Assembly: GCA_023228285.1 (NCBI GenBank)
Contig: JALOBM010000057.1
Span: 1 to 12,482 of the forward strand
DNA length: 12,482 nt
DNA from: Candidatus Cloacimonadota bacterium
GTDB lineage: Bacteria; Cloacimonadota; Cloacimonadia; Cloacimonadales; Cloacimonadaceae
Reading direction: 5' to 3'
Shown: one piece after another, positions 1 to 7,572 of the stretch
Position numbering within the stretch: position 1 is the first letter of the stretch
How the letters are laid out: every line of letters begins with the position of its first letter
Position numbers and translations under genes: made by a program
Notes under the pieces: model-generated
Databases searched by the model: none
The model's input: the letters and a program-made list of their open reading frames with translations, nothing else
What the model was told of the DNA's origin: nothing

Positions 1-76
1 GACCGGATAACATATAGGTATACAATAAGATACGAAAGGTTACATGGACTCCAATCGCATTATCGAAGGTTTAGTG

Positions 77-108
77 AAAAAACCCCGGTTCAAATGAGAA
101 CCGGGGTT
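77..108 (-). terminator. Rho-independent terminator of the 934-aa secreted-protein gene
   Basis: A perfect 10-bp stem pairs 81-90 with 99-108 around an 8-base loop (91-98). On the minus strand the stem is followed by a T-run, the complement of the A-tract at 77-82. It lies about 31 bases past the stop codon at 140-142. The plus-strand side has no T-run, so it is a one-way terminator. The remaining bases at 1-76 show nothing recognisable. Confidence 0.93.
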
Positions 109-139
109 ATATGTTTGAACCTGTATAGGTTCGGATTAC

Positions 140-2944
140 TTACTTGGAGAGCAGCATCTTGCGGGTAACTGCTTTGCAGTTGTTTTGAACGCGTACAAAG
201 TACAAACCGCTGGCTACGTTTTTGCCAGAATCGTCTGTGCCATTCCAAACAATGGTGCTGGAGCCGGCAGGCATTTCTTTGTTCAGCAGGCTACGAACTT
301 CCTGACCCTTCAGGTTGAATATCTTCACACTGGTTTGTCCATTCTGAGGAACGGTGAAGGAAATGGTGGTTTCAGGGTTGAAGGGGTTCGGATAGTTGCT
401 GGCGCTCAGAGTAAGCACGGGGCTTACGCCTTCGGGATTGGAACTGCCAACCTGTACGATCGCGCGAATCATGATCTCACCATCTTCATACACATTCCAG
501 CCACTTCCCAGATTGGTGTAGCTGAAGCCGTTTGTGCTGGTGTCCACACCGATCGCTGAGTGGTTTGGAGTCTCGAGGAGACCTATGAAGAATTCGCCAT
601 TTTCAGCAACTCTTTCGCCCGGAACTGTGATGTAGTTCCAGCCGGAAACAACACTGGCAGCAGGGAATTGGATTTGGTCGCCGATCAGGTTTCCGGGAAG
701 TCCGGTAGTGGGGTCTTTCTCGAATATGCGAATTACGAATTGAGCAGTGCTAAGGGTTTCCACATATATCTTCACATATTTGATGGTTACAGGAGAACCG
801 GAGTATTCACTGTGCAAAACTGCCATCTGTCTGGAGGAACCTACATTCAAGCCAGCCTCGGCAGTACCATCGTCATTAGCAGCCTCAACATGATCCTCAG
901 GAATAATGAATACCACTTGGGTGTTTGAAGCGGTTGATTCGTTTCCATCGTACATAGCTGTTACATAGTAGTTATGAGCTCCGCCGGGAACATCGGTATC
1001 GGTGTACTGGGTTACAGTTCCCGGTACTTCGCTTACAAATACTCCGTCACGGTAGATTTTATAGCTGCCAACATCGCGATGATTGCGGTTGAGGTTGGCT
1101 CTGGTAAATTCACCATTGGCAAAACCGGGAGTTTCAGGAAGTTCGCCCAACACATATTCGCGGCCTTCAGCATCGGCTACATATACTCTGATATTCCAGT
1201 TACCTTGAATATCTGCCATGGAAGTAAGAGTGGACCAGCTTCCCATATTGATCCAGTTTCCATAACCTTCCACTGTAGCAGAGCCATCGTCGATACCTGC
1301 GGGATGACCAGCTTGAGTGTTGCAGCGATAACCTGCCCAGATTGCGGTACTTGCGGGAATGGTGTAAGGAGTAGCTAGAGTGATTTCATTCCATGCTCCG
1401 ATAGTAACAGTGGGTACTGCCTGATCCACTACCAAAGTAGCGGCGCCACCGGTCCAAAGGCGTACTGAATACTCGCAGTTGGCTTCGTTCGGCCAGAATT
1501 GGATTTTAGTGATGTTCATGCCCACATATGGGTAGATACTGTTTACTTCTCCCAGGGGATCCCACTTTGCAGCTACGCTGAAGTCAGCGATGTCATCAGT
1601 TCCAATGGCGTCATAGTTATCGCCGTCATAATGGATCCAGCCTTCTTCTCCACCGCCGCCACCGCTACCAGGAGCGTTCCAGGATAATGTCACGTCGTTA
1701 TCGACTACTTCAGCCAACAAGTCTTCAGGAGGTGCGATAAAGATGTCGTTGTAAATAGTGAAATCGTCGATCATGATACCGGTACCTTGAGGGGCATCGC
1801 CATCAGATTTGAAGTACCAGCGGAATTTAACAGTTTGGCCAGCGAAATCGCTGATGTATCCATCCAGAGAATAGACAGAAACTGCTGAAATCCAGGCATC
1901 AGGAGCGTCGACATATACATAGTTATTGCCATTGGGATCGGCATAAGGATTGCTCATGGCAGTCCAAGTGTTGCCGTTGTCCGGAGAGATTTCCCAGCCC
2001 CAGTAATCCAGGATAGACAGGGGAGCAGTACTGCTGTAATCAGGATCTTCAAAATTGCCCATAATCATAAAATCAGCTCTGATGTCCCCACTGTTGGGCA
2101 GAGTAATCGAGGGGCTTATAATGTAGTCGTACATGTTGGGATTGTAAGTACCGTTGGTATTTTGGTTCTTCATTATATGTGTAGGTGATGGAGCGGTAGT
2201 GTCGGTAGCAACGTGCCATAGCTGTCCGCCCAGAGGTACCAGGCTGCTCCAGGTCATTTGGCCGTCGTCCACGCCATTGTTGCTGTAGCCGCCAAAAGCG
2301 ATATCGTCCACCATGAAACCAAACATATCAGGTTGATCTGAGGTGTTGTAAGCAGGATCGCTGGCAAAAGCGAAGCGGATTTTTACGCTCTGACCTACAT
2401 AAGCGCTGAGGTCAAAAGAAGCTGGTGTCCACACGTTTGTGATGCCGCCCCAGCCGGGTACGCCAATACCTTCACCGTGTTCGCTGCCAAAAGCATAGGA
2501 GCTGGTGAAGTGATATGCAGGAGTGCCGGCAATCACTGTCCATGTTGCGCCGTTATCGGTTGAAACACGGATGTTTGCAGAGTCCCAGCCGTTGTAGTCA
2601 CCAGTACCGCCAACATCTTCCAAACCAAGTTTCATCTTGAAAGTTAAGGTTGCATTTGCCGCGCTCAGTGTGCGGGCCGGAGTATCCAACACGAGGTACT
2701 GGTGATCGTAGTAACCACCGATGTTGGTTCCGGATGCCAGAGCGGGATCGCCCATCCACCATGAGTTGCCCTGAGTGCCACCATCGTCATAAATATGCCA
2801 ATTGTTCGGGCTCTCAGTACCATCGTACAAAACCCAGCCGTCAAGGTCGGATTCAAAGTCTTCCTGATAGGCTACTACTTCGTAGGCAAAAGCACTACTT
2901 ACCAGCAGCATTAGCGCCAATATAACAAGCCAATGTTTTTTCAT
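140..2944 (-). CDS. Secreted multidomain beta-sandwich protein with C-terminal sorting domain (934 aa)
   Basis: This is a predicted exported, probably cell-surface or released protein with no recognisable catalytic motif. Residues 1-20 form a signal peptide (MKK, hydrophobic core, SAFA before Y21). Residues 27-220 and 228-400 are two MAM/jelly-roll-like modules, each ending in an MVDDIAF or MIDDFTI strand as in 'choice-of-anchor' proteins. A fibronectin type III (FN3) fold begins at 405-425 and resumes at about 624-680. It is interrupted by a glycine stretch (428-432) and a further beta-domain (about 435-600). Residues 684-832 form another beta-sandwich. Residues 845-934 match the FlgD-Ig-like/type IX-style sorting domain (YPNPFNPETT at 851, WNGTDDSG at 900, RKMLLSK end). 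AGGAGG lies 4 bases before the ATG at 2944. The gene has its own promoter and terminator. The domain calls are by eye and the role (adhesion or polymer binding) is a guess. Confidence 0.93.
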   Translation of the reverse strand: MKKHWLVILALMLLVSSAFAYEVVAYQEDFESDLDGWVLYDGTESPNNWHIYDDGGTQGNSWWMGDPALASGTNIGGYYDHQYLVLDTPARTLSAANATLTFKMKLGLEDVGGTGDYNGWDSANIRVSTDNGATWTVIAGTPAYHFTSSYAFGSEHGEGIGVPGWGGITNVWTPASFDLSAYVGQSVKIRFAFASDPAYNTSDQPDMFGFMVDDIAFGGYSNNGVDDGQMTWSSLVPLGGQLWHVATDTTAPSPTHIMKNQNTNGTYNPNMYDYIISPSITLPNSGDIRADFMIMGNFEDPDYSSTAPLSILDYWGWEISPDNGNTWTAMSNPYADPNGNNYVYVDAPDAWISAVSVYSLDGYISDFAGQTVKFRWYFKSDGDAPQGTGIMIDDFTIYNDIFIAPPEDLLAEVVDNDVTLSWNAPGSGGGGGEEGWIHYDGDNYDAIGTDDIADFSVAAKWDPLGEVNSIYPYVGMNITKIQFWPNEANCEYSVRLWTGGAATLVVDQAVPTVTIGAWNEITLATPYTIPASTAIWAGYRCNTQAGHPAGIDDGSATVEGYGNWINMGSWSTLTSMADIQGNWNIRVYVADAEGREYVLGELPETPGFANGEFTRANLNRNHRDVGSYKIYRDGVFVSEVPGTVTQYTDTDVPGGAHNYYVTAMYDGNESTASNTQVVFIIPEDHVEAANDDGTAEAGLNVGSSRQMAVLHSEYSGSPVTIKYVKIYVETLSTAQFVIRIFEKDPTTGLPGNLIGDQIQFPAASVVSGWNYITVPGERVAENGEFFIGLLETPNHSAIGVDTSTNGFSYTNLGSGWNVYEDGEIMIRAIVQVGSSNPEGVSPVLTLSASNYPNPFNPETTISFTVPQNGQTSVKIFNLKGQEVRSLLNKEMPAGSSTIVWNGTDDSGKNVASGLYFVRVQNNCKAVTRKMLLSK

Positions 2945-2948
2945 TGAT

Positions 2949-2954
2949 CCTCCT
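2949..2954 (-). promoter_or_regulatory. Shine-Dalgarno AGGAGG of the 934-aa gene
   Basis: A perfect AGGAGG lies only 4 bases upstream of the ATG at 2942-2944. The other secreted-protein gene (start 12041) uses the same short 4-base spacing after GGAGG. The site fixes the start that gives the intact signal peptide. Confidence 0.85.
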
Positions 2955-2983
2955 ATAGATCAAGGGATTATTCCATAGTTGGC

Positions 2984-3012
2984 AATATATGCAGATTGCC
3001 TGATTCTGTCAA
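2984..3012 (-). promoter_or_regulatory. Sigma70-type promoter of the 934-aa secreted-protein gene
   Basis: On the minus strand the -35 box TTGACA (3012-3007) and the -10 box TATATT (2989-2984) are separated by exactly 17 bases. Transcription would begin near 2977, giving a leader of about 33 bases before the ATG. It is the best promoter match in the window and shows that housekeeping-type boxes are used here. The -35 box sits inside the loop of the inverted repeat at 2991-3030. Confidence 0.82.
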
Positions 3013-3030
3013 TGTTTTTTAGCAATCTGC
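2991..3030. repeat. 9-bp inverted repeat bracketing the -35 box
   Basis: GCAGATTGC (2991-2999) and its exact reverse complement GCAATCTGC (3022-3030) flank the -35 element. One arm ends next to the -10 box. The arm centres are 31 bases apart, about three helical turns. No T-run follows on either strand, so it does not look like the missing terminator of the ABC operon that ends at 3060. An operator is the alternative reading. The 115 bases between the two genes hold this and the promoter only. Confidence 0.6.
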
Positions 3031-3059
3031 AGAAATCACTCTATATATACTACTTTACA

Positions 3060-5216
3060 TTAGGTGTACTGCAACCTGTAAAGGTCATAATACAAGCCTT
3101 TTTTGTCCAGGAGCTCAAAATGAGATCCCTCTTCCACTATCTTACCTTTGTGCAATACAATTATACGATCCACATGTTGAATGGTGGAAAGCCGGTGTGC
3201 TATAATGATGGAGGTACGATCCTTGATGATCTTCTCCAAAGCATCCTGGATCAATAGCTCAGTCTCGGTGTCGATGTTGCTGGTCGCTTCATCCAGAATA
3301 AAGATGGATGGATTGTATGCCAATACCCGCGCAAATGCGATCAGTTGACGCTGTCCGGTGGAAAGAGTGGCACCGCGTTCCATCACAGGTTCATCATATT
3401 TGTGTGGTAGCTGGCTTATGAATTTATCTGCGTTTACATAGGTTGCCACCTGGCGAATCTCGTCCTTGCTCATATCTGTATTGTTCAGAGCTATGTTTTC
3501 GCTGATGTTTCCGCTAAAGATGAATACATCCTGCTGTACGATGCCTACATTGGAACGGATATCCTTCAGACCATAATCTTTCAGTTCCTTGCCATCGATC
3601 AGGATGCGCCCCTTTTGATAAGGATACATCCCCAAGATCAAGTTCACGATGGAGGTCTTGCCGCTGCCGGTATGCCCTACCAATGCGATCTTCTCGCCTG
3701 GGGCGATCTTGAAGCTGATGTCTTTGAGCACCCATTCTTCATCATTATATGCCAGCCACACGTTTTGAAATTCGATCTCGCCTTCCAGTTTCTTGCCGGT
3801 CACCAAATGCTCCCGATAATCGTCCGGCTCCAATTCCATCAGGTCAAATATACGTTCTGCACTTGCCAAAGCACCTTGCAGTACGTTGAACTTCTCGCTA
3901 AAATCGTTGATGGGCTCAAACAGCTTTCTGATATATTGGGTGAATGCCATCAGCAAACCGATTGTGATGGCGTTGTGTAATATCTGCCCACCACCATACC
4001 AAATGATGATGCCTACGGCGATCTGTGAAGATACGTGGATCACCGGCCGGAAAAATGCGAAGAGCTTCAATTGCTTCATGGAAGTAAGAAAGTAGGTCTG
4101 ATTGATACTGGAAAACTCATCGCGCTTGTTGCTATATTGATTGAAGAGCTGGATTATCTTCTGGCCGGCGATGTGTTCTGCCAGCGTAGCATTGAGCTGT
4201 GCCAGATACTTGCGGACTTCGCGATACAGCACTCTGGTCTTGCTCCTAAAGATAGCGATGACCCAGATCACCAGCGGTAGGATCGTCATGCTCACCAACG
4301 CAAGCTGCCAATTTAGAACCAGCATCAGCGCCACGATAGCGATAATCAGAATTATATCCTGGATGATGGTAATCACGCCGGAAGCCAGCATTTCATCGAT
4401 GGCGCGGATATCGTTTGTTACCCTGGTAACCAAGCGCCCCACGGGATTTTTGTCAAAGAATTGGGTTGGCATCTTTTGTAAATGGGCATAAACATCGTGA
4501 CGCAAATCGTTTATCGCTTTTTGAGCGAAAGTGGTGGTCATCACTGCCTGTATATAACCGCTGATAAAACGGATGATGATGATGCCCAGGAACAGCAGCG
4601 ACAGCCAGAGCAGAGCGGTGGAGGAATCTTGTCGCACTTTTAAACGCTCGTTGCGGGGGAGCTCCATCATTTTATCCCGTGAAACGGCTATCTTACTGTC
4701 ACCAATGCGGAAAAACCCTGCCAGCTCCTGGATGCCGTCCTCGGGATTCTCATCCTGCTCCATGTATTTCGAAAGCAATGCTTCGTTTGTGGGATTGTCA
4801 TCCACAAGATATACTGTATGTGGGCTTATGTAGCCCTGTTCTTCCAGACTTTCCAGGTATGGGTGGTCCATCTTGTTCCTGTCTTCCGCAGAGATCACCA
4901 CAAAATGTACATTATTATGACTGTATTCTTTCAGCTTCAGAACCTTGTAGCGATCCATGAAGTTTTCGTACATCGCATCATCACTGAAGATAGCGATGCT
5001 TCTGTCGGATACTATATGATCGTCGATAGCGGTGGATTGGATCAGTGGTAATATCAATTCTGCCAAAGTGACCAGCATTAGCACTAGAAAGGAGATGATT
5101 ACCCATTTCAGATAGGGCTTCAGATAATGTGCCATTTTGCCGTACAATCGGCGATCGTAGATTTTCCCTTTTATCTCGTCGCTGCTAACTCCGCCATGTC
5201 CTTGACCGTGCATCAT
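3060..5216 (-). CDS. Heterodimeric ABC exporter, consensus-Walker B subunit with large TM1-TM2 loop (718 aa)
   Basis: A fused membrane-plus-ATPase half-transporter (type I/IV exporter fold, BmrD/LmrD/TM288-like) likely to pair with the product of the overlapping upstream gene. TM1 is about 38-60, TM2 about 201-223, and four more helices follow before 440. The ATPase domain has Walker A GHTGSGKT (514-521), the Q-loop Gln at 562, signature LSTGQ (618-622; Thr replaces the usual second-last Gly), Walker B with catalytic Glu643, D-loop SNID (646-649) and switch His674. The signature is therefore degenerate while Walker B is intact. Residues about 62-200 form an unusually long loop, predicted extracytoplasmic, where most family members have a few residues. 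The start at 5216 follows GAGGAGG by 7 bases and overlaps the upstream stop (ATGA); ATG at 5213 is a possible alternative. Substrate is unknown. No HlyD or TolC partner is present. Confidence 0.93.
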   Translation of the reverse strand: MMHGQGHGGVSSDEIKGKIYDRRLYGKMAHYLKPYLKWVIISFLVLMLVTLAELILPLIQSTAIDDHIVSDRSIAIFSDDAMYENFMDRYKVLKLKEYSHNNVHFVVISAEDRNKMDHPYLESLEEQGYISPHTVYLVDDNPTNEALLSKYMEQDENPEDGIQELAGFFRIGDSKIAVSRDKMMELPRNERLKVRQDSSTALLWLSLLFLGIIIIRFISGYIQAVMTTTFAQKAINDLRHDVYAHLQKMPTQFFDKNPVGRLVTRVTNDIRAIDEMLASGVITIIQDIILIIAIVALMLVLNWQLALVSMTILPLVIWVIAIFRSKTRVLYREVRKYLAQLNATLAEHIAGQKIIQLFNQYSNKRDEFSSINQTYFLTSMKQLKLFAFFRPVIHVSSQIAVGIIIWYGGGQILHNAITIGLLMAFTQYIRKLFEPINDFSEKFNVLQGALASAERIFDLMELEPDDYREHLVTGKKLEGEIEFQNVWLAYNDEEWVLKDISFKIAPGEKIALVGHTGSGKTSIVNLILGMYPYQKGRILIDGKELKDYGLKDIRSNVGIVQQDVFIFSGNISENIALNNTDMSKDEIRQVATYVNADKFISQLPHKYDEPVMERGATLSTGQRQLIAFARVLAYNPSIFILDEATSNIDTETELLIQDALEKIIKDRTSIIIAHRLSTIQHVDRIIVLHKGKIVEEGSHFELLDKKGLYYDLYRLQYT

Positions 5217-6970
5217 TGTCCTGCCTCCTCGTCTTCCAGTTTTGCCCGGATGCGCTGTTTCTCATACAGATCGCGATAAATTCCGCCGGCACGCAGCAGA
5301 GAATCGTGGTTGCCGCGTTCTTTGATCACACCGTCGGCGAGCACGATGATTCTGTCCGCATGTTGGATGGAGGAGATGCGGTGGGCGATGATGATGGTGG
5401 TTTTGCCGCGTCTGGCCTGGATGAGGCATTCCAATATCTGACGTTCGGTCTTGGTATCCACTGCCGAGAGAGCGTCGTCCAAAATCAAGATCTGAGGATC
5501 GGTCAACAGTGCTCTGGAGATTGCCACGCGTTGTTTCTGCCCTCCGGAAAGGGTGATGCCGCGTTCACCAACCATGGTGTCAAACTGATGATCAAAATCC
5601 ATGATCTCTTCGTACACACTGGCGATTTTTGCCGCTGTATATACCGCTTCCATGGGTTTGGAGGGATTGCCCAGGCGGATGTTGTTGGCAATCGTATCGC
5701 TAAAGAGGAATATGTCCTGAGGTACCAGCACCATGTCCCGGCGCAGTACTTCCAGCGGTATGCGGTAGATTTCATTTTCGTCTATGTATATGCTGTTCTT
5801 GGGCGGATTGTAGATGCGCACCAAAAGCTCTATCAGACTGGTCTTGCCACAGCCGGTGGGGCCCACGATGGCAAGGGTTTTACCAGCTTCGATGCCAAAT
5901 GATATATCTTTGAATATCAGCGGAAGATCCTCGGCATAGCGGAAGCTGAAGTTCTTTACCGTGATGTTGCCTTCCAGCTTTTGTATGCTGGGATTGGCAA
6001 GCTTGTCATCAATTTCCGGAACCACTTCAAAGATTTCGTTCAAGCGTTTCAATGAAGCTGTTCCACGCTGATACATATCCACGATCCAGCCAATGGCGAT
6101 CATTGGCCATACCAACATACCCAAATACTGGAAGAAAGCAATGAACCCGCCTATAGTGATGTCTCCCCGAATCGCAGCGCGACCACCGAAATAAAGGGTG
6201 ATGATCATCGAACATGCTATTATGAAACCTTGGAAAGGATGAAAGAAGCCTGCGATCTTTGCCATGGAGATGTTTTGATTCATGAAGTCTTTGCCTACTT
6301 CATCGATCCTTTCCAATTCGGTCTTTTCCTGACCAAAGGCTTTCACGATGCGGATGCCGGAAATGCTCTCCTGTATTTTCCCACTCATGGTGGCAAAACT
6401 GGCTTGTACCAATGTAAAGCGCTTATGCATTTTCTTTCCGAAGTAGGCAATGGTTATCGATAGAATCGGCATTGGAATGATCGCCAATAGTGTGAGCCGC
6501 AAGTCTATCGAAACCATGAAGGAGAAGCTCGCGATTGTCATCAACACTATGTCCATCGCTGCAATCAGTCCCATCCCCAAAAGCATACGCACCGAGTTCA
6601 GGTCATTGGTGGCATAGGCCATCAAGTCTCCGATCTTGCTTTTATTAAAGAAGTTCTGCGAGAGCTTCAGCAGATGGTCGTAAAAATCCTGCCGTAAACC
6701 CTTTTCAATCCTATGAGAATTCCCGATGATCAACAAACGCCAGAAGAAGCGTAATATCATCACCGCAAAAGATAGACCGATGATAATGAGTGCTATCAGC
6801 CCCAGTCCGGTTTCATCGATCGTGCGCGCCTGAATGTTGTCGATGGCATATTGCATCACCTTGGGGGTGATGAGTTGTACCACATCCACCAAAATCAACA
6901 TGATGATGCCGCCTGTAATTTGAGCATAACTCTTCTTCAAATATGGAAGAATCGTGTCGAATGTTCGCAT
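5213..6970 (-). CDS. Heterodimeric ABC exporter, degenerate-site subunit (585 aa)
   Basis: A six-helix membrane domain (first helix about 18-40) is fused to an ATPase domain, as in BmrC/LmrC/TM287-type half-exporters. Walker A GPTGCGKT is at 370-377, Q-loop Gln418, signature LSGGQ 474-478 and switch His530. Walker B ends in Asp498-Asp499, so the catalytic Glu is replaced by Asp499. Combined with the LSTGQ signature of the partner, this predicts one degenerate and one working ATP site per dimer. The frame stays open upstream to a TTG at 7075 (620 aa), but ATG 6970 is preferred. It places the membrane domain at the usual distance from the N-terminus, and the 35 extra residues have no family resemblance. 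The AAAGGA site is 13 bases upstream, somewhat far. The gene overlaps the next by ATGA, implying translational coupling. Length of 585 is normal for the family. Confidence 0.92.
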   Translation of the reverse strand: MRTFDTILPYLKKSYAQITGGIIMLILVDVVQLITPKVMQYAIDNIQARTIDETGLGLIALIIIGLSFAVMILRFFWRLLIIGNSHRIEKGLRQDFYDHLLKLSQNFFNKSKIGDLMAYATNDLNSVRMLLGMGLIAAMDIVLMTIASFSFMVSIDLRLTLLAIIPMPILSITIAYFGKKMHKRFTLVQASFATMSGKIQESISGIRIVKAFGQEKTELERIDEVGKDFMNQNISMAKIAGFFHPFQGFIIACSMIITLYFGGRAAIRGDITIGGFIAFFQYLGMLVWPMIAIGWIVDMYQRGTASLKRLNEIFEVVPEIDDKLANPSIQKLEGNITVKNFSFRYAEDLPLIFKDISFGIEAGKTLAIVGPTGCGKTSLIELLVRIYNPPKNSIYIDENEIYRIPLEVLRRDMVLVPQDIFLFSDTIANNIRLGNPSKPMEAVYTAAKIASVYEEIMDFDHQFDTMVGERGITLSGGQKQRVAISRALLTDPQILILDDALSAVDTKTERQILECLIQARRGKTTIIIAHRISSIQHADRIIVLADGVIKERGNHDSLLRAGGIYRDLYEKQRIRAKLEDEEAGQ

Positions 6971-6983
6971 TGGTTTTACTATA

Positions 6984-6989
6984 TCCTTT
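6984..6989 (-). promoter_or_regulatory. Probable ribosome binding site AAAGGA of the first ABC gene
   Basis: AAAGGA lies 13 bases before ATG 6970. The distance is longer than ideal, but no other in-frame ATG lies nearby. The site favours the 585-residue start over the TTG at 7075. Confidence 0.5.
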
Positions 6990-7194
6990 AGTATTATTCC
7001 GAGTATGATGCAGCATGTCCCTCTTTCGGGCAATACTCCACCATGCCACACTCGATTGAAGGGTCTTTTTGTCAAATCCTTTGTTTATGTCCTGCGATGT
7101 TTAGCGGAATTGACCCTTACATTTTCCTCTCTGCACAGTGGAAGCTCTATTGTCTGTATTGATGATAAGCGTCTTCTGCAAACAAAGACTCACT

Positions 7195-7280
7195 AGAGGC
7201 AGGAGGTCCAAATGCACAGCGTTTTCGCGAGGAGGATTGCCGTGGTCCCCACAAAAATGCGCAGCATTTACGTGGGGCAT
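7195..7280. repeat. Structured intergenic repeat, copy 1
   Basis: This stretch matches 8510-8567 with about five mismatches over its first 58 bases (shared core GCACAGCGTTTTCGCGAGGA). It then forms a hairpin: CCCCAC (7247-7252) pairs with GTGGGG (7272-7277), and inside it AAATGC (7255-7260) pairs with GCATTT (7264-7269). It ends directly at the A-tract of the efp-operon terminator. It looks like a dispersed non-coding, REP-like element. No transposase or terminal target duplication is visible. Confidence 0.75.
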
Positions 7281-7312
7281 AAAAAAGAATCCCCAGCTTT
7301 GTCTGGGGATTC
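7281..7312 (-). terminator. Rho-independent terminator of the efp operon
   Basis: A perfect 10-bp stem (7287-7296 with 7303-7312) closes a 6-base loop. On the minus strand it is followed by six T, the complement of 7281-7286. It lies 35 bases past the stop of the 68-residue gene. Confidence 0.93.
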
Positions 7313-7347
7313 AATAACGAATCTTTTACTGATTCTGACGGCAAGCT

Positions 7348-7554
7348 CTAGATGTTCTTTCCGCTCATTATGTCCTGTTCGTTGCATTTGCAGATACTTA
7401 CGAACTGTTTGTCAGGACGCCATGTGCCATCGGTTTTGATGTTCTGCACGATCTTAATGCGTTTTACTTCGGTATTGCATACCGGGCACATCACTTTACC
7501 TTCGCTGGAAAGGTCGTGTGCTACTTTAGCGGCAAAGTTCTTAACTTTTCCCAT
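7348..7554 (-). CDS. Small four-cysteine, putative zinc-binding protein (68 aa)
   Basis: I do not recognise this family. The product is small and basic (many Lys, pI clearly above 7 by inspection), with CPVC at residues 23-26 and CKC at 55-57. Four Cys spaced this way suggest a single metal-binding knuckle or ribbon, although the second pair has only one intervening residue. There is no signal peptide or membrane segment, so it is likely cytoplasmic. AGAGGA (7562-7567) lies 7 bases before the ATG. The gene begins 18 bases after the efp stop and shares its terminator, so the two are almost certainly cotranscribed. That association and the basic charge would fit a ribosome- or RNA-associated role, but this is inference. 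Confidence 0.85.
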   Translation of the reverse strand: MGKVKNFAAKVAHDLSSEGKVMCPVCNTEVKRIKIVQNIKTDGTWRPDKQFVSICKCNEQDIMSGKNI

Positions 7555-7572
7555 GTTTATATCCTCTTTCTT

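Larger units (their letters stand above)
6971..7347. other. Intergenic region between the ABC operon and the efp operon
   Basis: From right to left this 377-base stretch holds the terminator of the efp operon (7281-7312), one copy of the structured repeat (7195-7280), and about 220 bases of ABC operon leader. I found no convincing paired -35/-10 boxes for the ABC operon. TTGACA at 7075-7070 has no acceptable -10 at 16-18 bases. No small gene with a Shine-Dalgarno site is evident. Confidence 0.7.

Noticed and set aside
5216..5902. 228-codon plus-strand open frame opposite the ABC ATPase domain
   Set aside because: It is antisense to the Walker and signature motifs. The absence of stops follows from the codon pattern of the conserved ATPase domain.
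6971..7075. N-terminal extension of the first ABC gene from TTG 7075
   Set aside because: The added 35 residues have no family resemblance, the start is TTG, and ATG 6970 gives a normal exporter N-terminus.
7047..7075. TTGACA at 7075-7070 as an ABC operon promoter
   Set aside because: At spacings of 16-18 bases the -10 position reads GAGTGT, AGTGTG or GTGTGG, none close to TATAAT.
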